Assembly: GCF_019823065.1 (NCBI RefSeq)
Contig: NZ_CP081966.1
Location: 558,001-622,000, forward strand
Origin: Pseudomonas mosselii
GTDB taxonomy: Bacteria; Pseudomonadota; Gammaproteobacteria; Pseudomonadales; Pseudomonadaceae
Length of the DNA stretch: 64,000 nucleotides
Direction of reading: 5' to 3'
Positions 31,910-41,339 of the stretch are shown in pieces. How positions within the stretch are numbered: the first letter of the stretch is position 1; each line of letters opens with the position of its first letter. The notes beneath the pieces were generated by a model. It was not told where the DNA came from. It saw nothing but the letters and a program-made list of their open reading frames with translations, and made no database searches. Both the position numbers and the translations under genes were made by a program.

Positions 31910-34020
31910 GCGCTTATTCACAATCACCGGAAAGCAGCTCGGTGCTGCTGGTCGTAGACGACTACCCGGAAAACCTCATCAGCATGCGGGCCTTGCTGTC
32001 CCGCCAGGATTGGCAGGTACTGACCGCCAGTTCAGGGATGGAAGCCCTGAGCACCCTGCTCGAACACGAAGTCGACCTGGTCCTGCTCGACGTGCAGATG
32101 CCCGAAATGGACGGCTTCGAGGTGGCCCGCCTGATGCGCGGCAGCCAACGCACGCGGCTAACCCCGATCATCTTCCTCACCGCCAATGAACAGTCCGAGG
32201 CGGCGGTGCTCAAAGGCTATGCCAGCGGTGCTGTGGACTACCTGTTCAAACCCTTCGACCCGCAGATTCTCAAGCCCAAGGTCCAGGCCCAGCTGGAGCA
32301 GCAGCGCAACCGGCGCATGCTGCAACGCCTGACCCGCGAACTGGAATCGGCGCGGGCCTTCAATGCCTCGATCCTGGAGAACGCCGCCGAGGGCATTCTG
32401 GTGGTGGACGAGTCGGGCTGCATCGGCTTCGCCAACCCGGCCGTCTCGCGCCTGCTCGATACCCCGGTGGACAAGTTGCAGGGCGCGCACATGCTGGACC
32501 TGATCCAGCTGCCCTGCGCCAACCTGTGGCACGAGTCGGACTTCTACCAGGCCTACCTGGGCCGGCAGATCTTCCGCGTGCACGACGCCCAGCTGCGTAC
32601 ACTCGCAGGCCAGTTGGTGCCGGTGGCGCTGTCCTGCGCGCCGCTGCCCGCCGAACAGAAGGCCATGGTGGTGACGGTGCTGGACATGTCCGTGGTGCGC
32701 AACCTGCACCAGCAGCTCGAATACCAGGCGGTCACCGACCCGCTGACCGGGCTGCTCAACCGCCGCGGGTTCTACCAGGCCGCCGAGAGCGCGCTGCTGC
32801 GCAACGAGCGCTCGGACAAGGCCAAGGCCTTGATGTACATGGACCTGGATGGCTTCAAGCGGATCAACGACCTGCTCGGCCATGAGGCCGGCGACAAGGT
32901 CCTGCGCTGGGTGGCCGATCAGCTCAAGGAGTGCCTGGGCAGCGAGGCGCTGTTGGCCAGGATGGGCGGTGACGAGTTCACCGCGTTGTTCGACGGACTG
33001 CCATACCCCGAGCAGGCCGGACGCTATGCCGAGAAGCTGCTGGAGCGGATGTCGAGCTTCCAGCAGGTGGATGGCCTGGAGGTCAACCTGGGGGTGAGCA
33101 TCGGCATCGCCACCTACCCGGACTGCGGCGCCAACGTGGAAGGCCTGCTGCGGGCGGCCGATGCCGCAATGTATGCGGCCAAGCAGGCCGGGCGCCAGCA
33201 GTACCGTTTCTACGACCAGGAACTCAATGGTCGCGCCCGTTCACGACTGATGCTTGAGGACAGCGTGCGCACGGCCATCGAGCAGAACGACTTCAGCCTG
33301 GTCTACCAGCCCCAGGTGGCGTTCGCCGACGGTCGGCTGCGCGGCTTCGAGGCGCTGTTGCGTTGGAAGCACCCGAGTGTCGGTGATGTGCCCCCCGGGC
33401 TGTTCATTCCCTTGTTGGAAGAGGCGCGGCTGATCAACCGCCTGGCCAGCTGGATCTATCGCAAGGGCGCCGCGCAGCGCAATGCCTGGAGCGAGCGCTT
33501 CGGTTCGCAGCTGGTGCTGGGCATCAGCCTGAGCCGCGCCCAGTTCACCATGCCTGGATTGGTCGATGAACTGGCCCAGGTGATCGACAAGCACCAACTG
33601 CAGCCCGATCAGCTGGAGGTGGAGGTGGCCGAGACGTCGCTGATGTACAACATCGACGCGGCGGTGAAGCAGGTGCACCGCCTGCGCGAGCTGGGTATTC
33701 GCGTGGCACTGGACGACTTCGGTGCCGGCGATTGCTCGTTGCGCATGCTGCGCGACCTGCCCATCGACACCCTCAAACTTGACCGCCACCTGGTTGCGCG
33801 GCTACCGGACTCGGCGGCGGACATCGCGCTGGTGCGCAGCGTCATTGGCCTGTGCGCGGCCTACGACATCACGGTGATCGCCGAGGGCGTGGAGACCCAG
33901 ACCCAGGCCGAATGGCTCAAGGATGCCGGCTGCGCCTACGTGCAGGGGTTCCTGGTCGCCCGTCCGCTGACCGCCAGCGATGCCGGCAACTTCCCGGTGG
34001 TTTTCCCATGGGCGTCGTGA
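31903..34020 (+). CDS. cfcR: Response regulator with PAS, GGDEF and EAL domains (CfcR, c-di-GMP synthesis)
   Basis: A 705-residue protein. Residues ~14-130 form a receiver domain with DD in VVDDYPEN, phospho-acceptor Asp in VLLDVQMPEMDGFE and Lys in FKPFD. A PAS domain follows (~155-270). The GGDEF domain (~285-450) has an intact MGGDEF active site, so diguanylate cyclase activity is expected. The EAL domain (~455-700) keeps EALLRW, DDFGAGD and AEGVET, but the Asn of the usual N-L-S metal site is Ser (GISLSRAQ), which suggests weak or no phosphodiesterase activity. Domain order and neighbours match CfcR (PP4959) of P. putida, an RpoS-dependent cyclase that raises c-di-GMP. The Rsm-type sequence over its start is listed separately. 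Confidence 0.9.
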   Translation: MDGAYSQSPESSSVLLVVDDYPENLISMRALLSRQDWQVLTASSGMEALSTLLEHEVDLVLLDVQMPEMDGFEVARLMRGSQRTRLTPIIFLTANEQSEAAVLKGYASGAVDYLFKPFDPQILKPKVQAQLEQQRNRRMLQRLTRELESARAFNASILENAAEGILVVDESGCIGFANPAVSRLLDTPVDKLQGAHMLDLIQLPCANLWHESDFYQAYLGRQIFRVHDAQLRTLAGQLVPVALSCAPLPAEQKAMVVTVLDMSVVRNLHQQLEYQAVTDPLTGLLNRRGFYQAAESALLRNERSDKAKALMYMDLDGFKRINDLLGHEAGDKVLRWVADQLKECLGSEALLARMGGDEFTALFDGLPYPEQAGRYAEKLLERMSSFQQVDGLEVNLGVSIGIATYPDCGANVEGLLRAADAAMYAAKQAGRQQYRFYDQELNGRARSRLMLEDSVRTAIEQNDFSLVYQPQVAFADGRLRGFEALLRWKHPSVGDVPPGLFIPLLEEARLINRLASWIYRKGAAQRNAWSERFGSQLVLGISLSRAQFTMPGLVDELAQVIDKHQLQPDQLEVEVAETSLMYNIDAAVKQVHRLRELGIRVALDDFGAGDCSLRMLRDLPIDTLKLDRHLVARLPDSAADIALVRSVIGLCAAYDITVIAEGVETQTQAEWLKDAGCAYVQGFLVARPLTASDAGNFPVVFPWAS

Positions 34021-34058
34021 TTGGCTAAACTCGCGTCTTCCCGTTCCGAACGCCTGCC

Positions 34059-34559
34059 ATGACCGCCTTACGCTACCTGCAAGCCTACCCGCCGCACCTG
34101 CAGGAACAGGTGCGCCAGATGATCGCCAGCGATCGCCTGGGCGACTACCTGCGCCAGCGCTACCCCGAGCGCCATGACGTGCAGAGTGACAAGGCACTGT
34201 ACGGCTATGCCCAGGAAATCAAGCAGCAGTACCTGCGCAGTGCGCCGCCGCTGGACAAGGTGCTGTTCGACAACCGCCTGGACCTCACCCACCGGGCGCT
34301 GGGCCTGAACACGGCGGTGTCGAGGGTGCAGGGCGGCAAGCTCAAGGCGAAGAAGGAAATCCGCGTCGCCTCGCTGTTTCGCGAGGCGGCGCCGCAGTTT
34401 TTGCGCATGATTGTGGTGCATGAGCTGGCGCACCTGAGAGAACGCGACCACAACAAGGCCTTCTACCAGCTCTGCCAGCACATGGAGCCGGACTACCATC
34501 AATTGGAATTCGACCTGCGCGTCTACCTGACCTATCGGGAGCTGCCGGGCAACACCTGA
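34059..34559 (+). CDS. YgjP-like metal-dependent hydrolase (WLM/DUF45 family)
   Basis: A 166-residue cytosolic protein with the zinc metallopeptidase-like motif VVHELAHLRERDHNKAF, where the two His of HELAH and the third His of RDH would bind metal and Glu would be catalytic. This is the pattern of YgjP-type proteins related to the WLM/M48 families. The biological substrate is unclear; related proteins are named UTP pyrophosphatase. It starts 38 bases after cfcR and 14 bases before the next small gene. Confidence 0.8.
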   Translation: MTALRYLQAYPPHLQEQVRQMIASDRLGDYLRQRYPERHDVQSDKALYGYAQEIKQQYLRSAPPLDKVLFDNRLDLTHRALGLNTAVSRVQGGKLKAKKEIRVASLFREAAPQFLRMIVVHELAHLRERDHNKAFYQLCQHMEPDYHQLEFDLRVYLTYRELPGNT

Positions 34560-34573
34560 GGGACAAGCACCCC

Positions 34574-34876
34574 ATGACCACGGAAGTGAGCAAGACCCGC
34601 AGCAGCTTCTACCGCCGCCTCTACGTGGCCTGGCTGATCGACAGCCAGACCGCCACCAGCGTGCCGGCGCTGATGGAGGCCACCGGCATGCCACGGCGTA
34701 CCGCCCAGGACACCATCGCCGCCCTGGCCGACCTGGATATCGTCTGCGAGTTCGAGCAGCAGGCCGGCGCGCGCAACCATGCCGGGCATTACCGCATCCG
34801 CGACTGGGGGGCGATCGACAAACAGTGGATCATCCAGCACCTGCGCCAGCTGCGCGAAGTGTTGGGTTATCCCTGA
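34574..34876 (+). CDS. Small winged-helix protein
   Basis: A 100-residue protein. Residues ~25-65 read as a helix-turn-helix (TSVPALMEATGMPRRTAQDT) followed by a wing (AADLDIVCEFEQQAG), then a HYRIRDWGAI strand and a C-terminal helix. This looks like a compact DNA-binding winged-helix protein common in pseudomonads; targets are unknown. The ATG lies 14 bases after the YgjP-like stop with GGGACAAG before it, so the two are likely cotranscribed. Confidence 0.7.
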   Translation: MTTEVSKTRSSFYRRLYVAWLIDSQTATSVPALMEATGMPRRTAQDTIAALADLDIVCEFEQQAGARNHAGHYRIRDWGAIDKQWIIQHLRQLREVLGYP

Positions 34877-34887
34877 AAGGGCTCCCC

Positions 34888-34912
34888 GTGGGAGCGGGCT
34901 TGTCCCGCGATG
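34888..34912. repeat. Solitary REP unit
   Basis: A single copy of the 'GTGGGAGCGGGCTTG-CCCGCGATGG' REP variant with no inverted partner, between two convergent genes. Most other REPs in the window are paired. Confidence 0.75.
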
Positions 34913-34936
34913 GTGCGCGCAGAGCTCCCGGCAATC

Positions 34937-35389
34937 TCAGCCTTTACGCATGCCGATGTGCGGAATATCGTCCTCGAGGTATTCTTCGCCGACCGCTTCG
35001 AAACCATGGCGAGCGTAGAACCCCTGCAAATGCGCCTGGGCCGACAGATAGATCGATACGCCAGGCCAGCAATGGCCGGCAGCTTCCAGTCCCTTCAGCA
35101 GTAGTGGGTGGCCCAGCTTCATATCGCGCGCCTCGGGGGACGTCACCACCCGGCCAATGACGACTTCGCCGTCCTGCGATTGCGGATCGAGCAAGCGCAG
35201 GTACGCCACCAGCCGCTCACCGTCCCAGCCCATCAGGTGCAATGTGTCGCCACACAGGTCGAGCCCGTCGACTTCCTGGTAGGCACAACGCTGCTCGACC
35301 ACGAACACTTCGGTGCGCAGTTGCAGGATGGCGTAGAGTTGTTCCTTGGCAAGGTCGCCATGGTGCTTGCAGATCCACTCGATGGACAT
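34937..35389 (-). CDS. GNAT N-acetyltransferase, ElaA-like
   Basis: A 150-residue GNAT protein. The N-terminus after MSIEWICKHHGDL leads to LYAILQLRTEVFVVEQ, the ElaA hallmark, then YLRLLDPQ, the acetyl-CoA motif A region IGRVVTSPEARDMKLGHPLL, and the C-terminal FYARHGFEAVGEEYLEDDIPH, also typical of ElaA. The start at 35389 has AAGGAG 9 bases before it. Acetyl acceptor is unknown. Confidence 0.85.
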   Translation of the reverse strand: MSIEWICKHHGDLAKEQLYAILQLRTEVFVVEQRCAYQEVDGLDLCGDTLHLMGWDGERLVAYLRLLDPQSQDGEVVIGRVVTSPEARDMKLGHPLLLKGLEAAGHCWPGVSIYLSAQAHLQGFYARHGFEAVGEEYLEDDIPHIGMRKG

Positions 35390-35600
35390 GGATGGGTACT
35401 CCTTCGGTTGACCGTCGATCATCGCAAATCCTGCTGGGTTCGACGAGATCGAATGACGGTACCTGGCACTCGGCCAAAATAGAGGCTAAATGACACTATC
35501 GCCCGCTGTCGCCAGGATGCGGCTTGTGTAATCTGGACCTCTGTTGCTAGTTGAGACCGCCGTCACCAGCGTGAGCCCCCAACTGCGAAAGGAATTGAGC

Positions 35601-36338
35601 ATGCGGCCACTGCTTTGCGTTCTTGGTTTACTCGGGCTGTTGTGCGCGGGGCCTGCCCTGGCCCAAGGCAAGCTGCGGCTGGTGGCCGACAGCTGGCCGC
35701 CGTTTACCGACACCAGCATGCCCGGTGGCGGCCTGGCCACCAGCATCGTCACCACGGCGCTGACCCGCGCCGGCTACGCCATCGAGTTCGAGGAGGTGCC
35801 TTGGGCCAGGGCGCTGATGGGCGTGGGCGAGGGGCGCTACGATGTGCTGATCAACGCTTGGTATAACGACGAGCGAACCCTGATCGGCCAGTTCTCGGGC
35901 GCCTACCTGGTCAACCGCATCCGCCTGCTCAAGCGTGAGGGCGAAGCGTTCTCCTATGCACGCCAGTCTGACCTTTATCCCTACACCATCGCCGTGGTGC
36001 GCGATTACGCCTACTCCCCAGAATTCGACAGCGACGAGCGCCTGAACAAGGTGCCGGTGCGCAGCTTCTCGTCCGCGGTGCGCATGCTGGCGGCCGGCCG
36101 GGTCAACCTGGCAGTGGAGGACGAGTACGTCGCGCGTTACAACCTGCAGCGCGAGCCGCAGCCGGTGCGGGAGGGGGTGGCGTTCGTCGACCCGCCGCTG
36201 AGCGAGAACAGTCTGCACATCCTGGTCAGCCTCAAGCACCCGGAGCATCAGAAGATTGTCGCCCGCTTCGAGAAGGCGATCGCCACGATGAAGGCCGACG
36301 GCAGCTACGACCGGCTGCTGCGCCAGCATGGGTTCTGA
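35601..36338 (+). CDS. Family-3 periplasmic solute-binding protein (orphan)
   Basis: A 245-residue exported protein: signal peptide MRPLLCVLGLLGLLCAGPAL ending ALAQG, then a bacterial extracellular family-3 domain (LRLVADSWPPFTDTSMPGGG, FEEVPWARALMGVGEGRYD, VEDEYVARYNL). AAAGGAATTGAGC precedes the ATG. No ABC permease or ATPase is near, so it resembles the orphan amino-acid-binding-like proteins frequent in pseudomonads. It is only distantly like the orphan encoded at 11025-11858. Confidence 0.85.
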   Translation: MRPLLCVLGLLGLLCAGPALAQGKLRLVADSWPPFTDTSMPGGGLATSIVTTALTRAGYAIEFEEVPWARALMGVGEGRYDVLINAWYNDERTLIGQFSGAYLVNRIRLLKREGEAFSYARQSDLYPYTIAVVRDYAYSPEFDSDERLNKVPVRSFSSAVRMLAAGRVNLAVEDEYVARYNLQREPQPVREGVAFVDPPLSENSLHILVSLKHPEHQKIVARFEKAIATMKADGSYDRLLRQHGF

Positions 36339-36349
36339 TCGCGGGGCGA

Positions 36350-38533
36350 TCAGGCGGGTTCGCCTTCCTTGATCAAATGCCCTGCGAGTGTCCGTAACGG
36401 TCCCAGTTGTCGGCAGATCAGCGCCAGTTGCGTCTGTACCAGCCGCTGATGCTCGTCCAGCTCCTCCGGCATCTGCTCCAGCGCGTTGGCCAGGGCTTCC
36501 TCGGCGTCGCTGTGGATTGCCACCGGCAACCGCGCCGCCAAGCCATTGGCGATTTCGTCGAGGCTGCTGGCCAGGCTCCGCCCGGCGCCATCGATCAACT
36601 GCTCGTGGACCTCGGTCGGCAGCACCGTGTCGCGGTGCGCGCCCAGCCCCGAGAGGTAGCTGAGCAAGGTGTGTGACAGCACCAGGAAGCGGAAGCCGAC
36701 ATCGGCTTCCTTACGGAAGTGCCCCGGCTCCATCAGCATGTTGGCCAAGGTGGTGGACAATGCCGCGTCGGCGTTGTGCGCGTTGCGCCGGGCCAGGCGG
36801 TAGGCCAGGTCGTCGCGCTTGCCATGGGCATACTGCTGCATGATCTGGCGCAGGTATTCGCTGGCGCAGGCCAGGGTGTTGGCCAGCACCTTGTTCAGCC
36901 GCCGGCCCTGCCAGTCAGGCAGGAACAGGAACACCGCGAGAATGGCGATCAGGCTGCCCACCAGGGTATCGAACAGGCGCGGCAGGAACAGGCCGTAGCC
37001 ATCGCCGATCTGGTTGAAGCAGAACAGCACCATCAGGGTGATCGCCGCCGTGGCCAGGGTGTAGCGGGTGGTGCGGTTGACGAAGAAAACCACCCCGGCG
37101 ACCACCGCGAACAGCGACTGGATGATCGGGTTGGGGAACAGGTCGAACAGCGCCCAGCCCACGGTCAGGCCGATGGCGGTGCCGAAGATCCGCTGCACCA
37201 GCTTGCGCCGGGTCGCGCCATAGTTGGGCTGGCAGACGAACAGGGTGGTGAGGATGATCCAGTAACCCTGGGTCGGGTGGATCAGGTGCACCATGCCATA
37301 GCCCACCGACAGCGCCAGCGACAGGCGCAGGGCGTGGCGGAACAGCAGCGAGGTCGGCGTCAGCTGGGTGCGCAAGCGTTTCCACACATCCTTGAGGTTG
37401 CGGGGCGAGCGGTCGAGCAGGCTGCTGTCGCTGGCGTCGGCCAGGCTGTCCGGGTTGCTCGCGGCGCTGAGCAGCCGATCCAGGGTGGCCAGGTTGGCGG
37501 CCAGTGCCCGCAGCGAGCGCAGCAGGCCGCGCCAGGCCGGGTTGCTCTGGATGCGCAGGTGCTCGAGCGAAGCATTGAGGTCTTCCAGGGCCTCGGGGTA
37601 GCCACTGGCGAGCACGAAGGGCTGGCGCAGGCGAATCGAGCGGGCCAGCTCCTGGCAGGAAGAACCCTGTTTGCGCAGCAGGCGCTGGCAGCGGAACATC
37701 ACATCGCTGTGGAAGAAGGCGTCCGTCAACGCGTTGTAGGGGTAGTGCGAGGCACTGACCCGCTCATGGATGTCCTGGGCCAGGAAGTACAGCTTGAGGT
37801 AGCGGCTGACCTTGGAGTTCGGCTGGCTGTTGCCGACCCGGTGCAGGATGATTTCCTTGGCCGCGTTGAGCGCCGCCACAACCTTGCCATTCTGCTTGGC
37901 CAGCTCCAGGCGCGTGGCCTCGACGTCGAGTGTGCGCACCGGCTCGAACAGGCTGGCCTTGAGCTTGAGGTAGGTGCCCAGCTCGAAGAACAGCTTGGCC
38001 AGGCTCTGCTGCACCGGCTGGTTGGAGAACAGCGCCTGCCACAGCACCGACAGCAGGCCATACCAGGCCGCGCCCGCGACCAGCAGCAACGGCTCGTGCC
38101 AAAAGTCGCTGACTTCGCCGCCGCGCTGGTCGACGCCGATCATGGTGTAGACCGAAAGGATCAGCGTGGCCGAGGCGATCGCCCCGTAGCGTTCGCCCAA
38201 GGCCCCGAGCATGGTCAGGGAAAACGCCGCCAGGGCCAGGGCGACGGCGAAGATCCAGGGGTAGGGGAACAGCAGCTCGACCGACAGCGCGGCGATGGCG
38301 AAACAGCCAAGGGTCACCAGCAGGGCGCTGAGCCGGCCCTGCCAGCCATCGTCGGTTTCGGCCAGGGCACTGGCGATGATGCCGAGGAACAGCGGGATGA
38401 GCAGGCTCATCTCGTTCTGGTACCAGCACCAGGCCATGCTGCCGGTGAGTGCGATGGTCACGCGGATGGCGTAGCTGAACTTGTCTTGGCCCCACAGGCG
38501 ACGCAATGAATGGCGGAACGAGCTCGATGACAT
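36350..38533 (-). CDS. yccS: YccS/FUSC-family inner membrane transporter-like protein
   Basis: A 727-residue protein with two blocks of about five to six hydrophobic helices (residues ~20-160 and ~395-530) separated by and followed by soluble helical domains. This duplicated FUSC/aromatic-acid-exporter layout and the start MSSSSFRHSLRRLWGQDKFS fit YccS. Segments IALTGSMAWCWYQNEMSLLI and LIHPTQGYWIILTTLFVCQP are typical. The family is related to AaeB-like efflux proteins, but the substrate of YccS is not known. The start was chosen over an upstream in-frame ATG by similarity to family beginnings. Confidence 0.85.
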   Translation of the reverse strand: MSSSSFRHSLRRLWGQDKFSYAIRVTIALTGSMAWCWYQNEMSLLIPLFLGIIASALAETDDGWQGRLSALLVTLGCFAIAALSVELLFPYPWIFAVALALAAFSLTMLGALGERYGAIASATLILSVYTMIGVDQRGGEVSDFWHEPLLLVAGAAWYGLLSVLWQALFSNQPVQQSLAKLFFELGTYLKLKASLFEPVRTLDVEATRLELAKQNGKVVAALNAAKEIILHRVGNSQPNSKVSRYLKLYFLAQDIHERVSASHYPYNALTDAFFHSDVMFRCQRLLRKQGSSCQELARSIRLRQPFVLASGYPEALEDLNASLEHLRIQSNPAWRGLLRSLRALAANLATLDRLLSAASNPDSLADASDSSLLDRSPRNLKDVWKRLRTQLTPTSLLFRHALRLSLALSVGYGMVHLIHPTQGYWIILTTLFVCQPNYGATRRKLVQRIFGTAIGLTVGWALFDLFPNPIIQSLFAVVAGVVFFVNRTTRYTLATAAITLMVLFCFNQIGDGYGLFLPRLFDTLVGSLIAILAVFLFLPDWQGRRLNKVLANTLACASEYLRQIMQQYAHGKRDDLAYRLARRNAHNADAALSTTLANMLMEPGHFRKEADVGFRFLVLSHTLLSYLSGLGAHRDTVLPTEVHEQLIDGAGRSLASSLDEIANGLAARLPVAIHSDAEEALANALEQMPEELDEHQRLVQTQLALICRQLGPLRTLAGHLIKEGEPA

Positions 38534-38659
38534 GATGGCCCTGGGCTGAGATCGGTTGAGTAGCGTCGAGGCTGTCTTGGGGCCGCGCAGCAGCTCCCAA
38601 AAATGGCGCTCCAGCACAGACCAGCAAGAAGCGTTCCGTGCTGCTGAATGGATTCTACT

Positions 38660-39841
38660 CTACACGAACTGCGCCGCCGCGTTGGCCGAAGCCCAGGCCC
38701 ACTGGAAGTTGAAACCACCCAGGTGCCCGCTCACGTCCAGCACCTCGCCGATGAAGTACAGCCCAGGGCTCTTCAGCGATTCCATGGTCTTGGACGACAC
38801 CTCGCGGGTATCGACTCCGCCCAAGGTCACCTCGGCGGTGCGATAGCCCTCGGTGCCGGCCGGGATCACTTGCCAGGCCGACAGTTTCTCGGCGATCTGG
38901 GTCAATTCTGCCGGCGTGTACTGTTTCAAGGGTTTCGAAACGAACCACTGCTCGGCCAGCAGGTTGGCCAGCTTGCGGGTGAACACCTCGCCCAGCACTG
39001 TCTTCAGCTCGCTGTTGGAGCGCTCGACTTGCTGGCCCTGCAGCCACTCCAACGCGTCGCGATCAGGCAGCAGGTTGATCTGCACCGTGTCGCCGGCTTC
39101 CCAGAACGACGAGATCTGCAGGATCGCCGGGCCGCTCAGGCCGCGGTGAGTGAACAACAGATTCTCGCGGAAGCTCATGCCATTGCAGCTCGCGACGCAG
39201 TCCAGCGAGGTGCCCGACAACTCGGTGCATAGTGCCTTGAGCTGGGGCTCGGTGATGGTGAACGGCACCAGGCCGGCGCGGGTCGGCAACAATTCATGGC
39301 CGAACTGGCGGGCGACCTGGTAGCCAAAGCCGGTAGCGCCCAAGGTCGGGATCGACAGGCCGCCGGTGGCGATCACCAGCGACTGGCAGGCGAACGGACC
39401 GGCGCTGGTCTGCAGGGTGTAGCCGCCTTCGGTCTTGTCGATGCGCTCGATGCTGGTGTTCATGCGCAGTTCGGCGCCGGCCTCGTCACACTCGGCCAGG
39501 AGCATGTCGAGGATGTCGCTGGACTTGTTGTCGCAGAACAGCTGGCCGAGCTTCTTCTCGTGGTACGCCACGCCGTGCTTGCATACCAGCTCGATGAAGT
39601 CCCACTGGGTGTAGCGGGCCAGTGCCGACTTGCAGAAGTGCGGGTTGTGCGAGAGGAAGTTGGCGGGCTCGGTGTACATGTTGGTGAAGTTGCAACGCCC
39701 GCCGCCGGACATGAGGATCTTCTTGCCCGGCTTGTTGGCGTGGTCGAGCAGCAGCACCCGGCGCCCGCGGCGGGCGCTGAGCTGGGCGCACATCAGGCCG
39801 GCGGCGCCGGCGCCGAGGATGATCACGTCGGTGGAGTGCAC
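38660..39841 (-). CDS. FAD-dependent oxidoreductase, HI0933/YhiN family
   Basis: A 393-residue flavoprotein. It opens with a dinucleotide-binding motif (VIILGAGAAGLMCAQLSARR) and has the family hallmark KKILMSGGGRCNFTN near residue 40. The second FAD segment IATGGLSIPTLGATGFGY and the C-terminal GLYFIGEVLDVSGHLGGFNF are also present. HI0933-like proteins are widespread; function is mostly unknown, although relatives act on nucleic-acid bases or menaquinone precursors. It is on the same strand as dbpA, 49 bases downstream of it. Confidence 0.88.
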   Translation of the reverse strand: MHSTDVIILGAGAAGLMCAQLSARRGRRVLLLDHANKPGKKILMSGGGRCNFTNMYTEPANFLSHNPHFCKSALARYTQWDFIELVCKHGVAYHEKKLGQLFCDNKSSDILDMLLAECDEAGAELRMNTSIERIDKTEGGYTLQTSAGPFACQSLVIATGGLSIPTLGATGFGYQVARQFGHELLPTRAGLVPFTITEPQLKALCTELSGTSLDCVASCNGMSFRENLLFTHRGLSGPAILQISSFWEAGDTVQINLLPDRDALEWLQGQQVERSNSELKTVLGEVFTRKLANLLAEQWFVSKPLKQYTPAELTQIAEKLSAWQVIPAGTEGYRTAEVTLGGVDTREVSSKTMESLKSPGLYFIGEVLDVSGHLGGFNFQWAWASANAAAQFV

Positions 39842-39862
39842 GAAATTACCTCTTCAAGAACT

Positions 39863-39881
39863 GGGGCCGCAAAGCGGCCCC
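39863..39881. repeat. GGGGCCGC/GCGGCCCC palindrome
   Basis: An 8-bp perfect stem with AAA loop between dbpA and the HI0933-family gene. The same core is found next to REP pairs at 3404-3420 and 27587-27604, so it is part of the local repeat repertoire. Confidence 0.55.
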
Positions 39882-39890
39882 AAAAAGTCT

Positions 39891-41276
39891 TCAGACGATA
39901 CGGACTTTCAGGGCGCGACCCTTGATCTTGCCGCTGTTCAGCCGCTGCATGGCCTGCTTGGCCACCGCCCGCTCCACCGCCACGAACGCCACGAAGTCGA
40001 AGATGGCGATCTTGCCCACCTGCTTGCCCGGCAACCCGGCATCGCCGGTCAGCGCGCCGAGGATGTCGCCCGGGCGCAGCTTGTCCTTGCGTCCGGCACC
40101 AATGCACAGGGTGGTCATCGCCGGCAGCAGCGGCTCGCCGCCCTTGCTCTTGAGGTTGTCCAGCTGTTCCCAGCGCAGCGGCTTGTTCTGCAGGTCCTCG
40201 ATGGCCTGGGCGCGGTGGCCTTCGGCCGGGGCCACCAGGCTGATCGCCACGCCTTTCTCACCGGCGCGGCCGGTACGGCCGACGCGGTGCACGTGGATCT
40301 CGGCGTCACGGGCCAGCTCGACGTTGATCACCAGGTCCAGGCCGTCGATGTCCAGGCCGCGAGCGGCCACGTCGGTGGCCACCAGCACCGAGCTGCTGCG
40401 GTTGGCGAACATCGTCAGCACCTGGTCGCGGTCGCGCTGCTCCAGGTCGCCGTGCAGTGCTTGGGCGACGATACCCTTGGCGGTCAGGTGGGTGACCAGG
40501 TCCTCGCACTGCTGCTTGGTGAAGCAGAACGCCACGCAGGACTGCGGGCGGTAGTGGCCGAGCACGCGGGTGACCGCTTCCAGGCGCTGCTGTGGGTCGA
40601 TCTCGATGAAGCGCTGTTCGATCTGGCTGTCGCTGTGCAGGGCCTCGACCTTGACCTGTTGCGGCTGGCGCATGAAGTCCTTGGCCAACTGCTCGATACC
40701 GGTCGGGTAGGTGGCGGAGAACAGCAGGGTCTGGCGGCGCGACGGGGTCTTGCGGATGATGCTGGCGATGGCGTCGAAGAAGCCCATGTCGAGCATGCGG
40801 TCGGCTTCGTCCAGGACCAGGGTGTTGAGGCCGTCGAGCACCAGGGTGCCTTTGTCCAGGTGCTGCTGGATGCGCCCCGGGGTGCCGACGATGATGTGCG
40901 CGCCGTGTTCCAGCGAGGCGATCTGCGGGCCGAGCGAGACGCCGCCGCACAGGGTGAGGATCTTGATGTTGTCCTCGGCGCGGGCCAGGCGGCGCAGTTC
41001 CTTGGCCACCTGGTCGGCCAGCTCCCGGGTCGGGCACAGCACCAGAGCCTGGCAGCCGAAGTAGCGCGGGTTGATCGGGTTGAGCAGGCCGATGCCGAAG
41101 GCGGCGGTCTTGCCGCTACCGGTCTTGGCCTGGGCGATCAGGTCCTGGCCCTTGAGGATGACCGGCAGGCTCTGGGCCTGGATTGGTGTCATCGAGGCGT
41201 AGCCCAGGGCATCCAGGTTGGCCAGCATGGCGGCGGACAGCGGTAGGGTGGCAAAAGCGGTGGTTTCAACGGTCAC
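39891..41276 (-). CDS. dbpA: ATP-dependent RNA helicase DbpA
   Basis: A 461-residue DEAD-box helicase. Motifs: AQAKTGSGKTAAFGIGLL (I), [28 protein letters not shown] (II), LLFSATYPTG (III), VATDVAARGLDI and VHRVGRTGRAGEKG (VI). The C-terminal RNA-binding domain (ILGALTGDAGLPGKQVGKI, ending KGRALKVRIV) is the DbpA type that binds hairpin 92 of 23S rRNA. I use a GTG start (41276), giving VTVETTAFATLPLS and a length close to E. coli DbpA; an upstream GTG at 41312 is possible. DbpA acts in late assembly of the 50S subunit. Confidence 0.9.
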   Translation of the reverse strand: MTVETTAFATLPLSAAMLANLDALGYASMTPIQAQSLPVILKGQDLIAQAKTGSGKTAAFGIGLLNPINPRYFGCQALVLCPTRELADQVAKELRRLARAEDNIKILTLCGGVSLGPQIASLEHGAHIIVGTPGRIQQHLDKGTLVLDGLNTLVLDEADRMLDMGFFDAIASIIRKTPSRRQTLLFSATYPTGIEQLAKDFMRQPQQVKVEALHSDSQIEQRFIEIDPQQRLEAVTRVLGHYRPQSCVAFCFTKQQCEDLVTHLTAKGIVAQALHGDLEQRDRDQVLTMFANRSSSVLVATDVAARGLDIDGLDLVINVELARDAEIHVHRVGRTGRAGEKGVAISLVAPAEGHRAQAIEDLQNKPLRWEQLDNLKSKGGEPLLPAMTTLCIGAGRKDKLRPGDILGALTGDAGLPGKQVGKIAIFDFVAFVAVERAVAKQAMQRLNSGKIKGRALKVRIV

Positions 41277-41339
41277 GAGGCGGGCCTGCGGCTGGAGCGA
41301 AAAATGTCGCACAGTCTACCAGCCTCATGGCCATTCGCC

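Noticed and set aside
36719-38509. A 596-codon + frame opposite yccS
   Set aside because: Gln/Gly/Ala-rich antisense shadow of a membrane protein gene.
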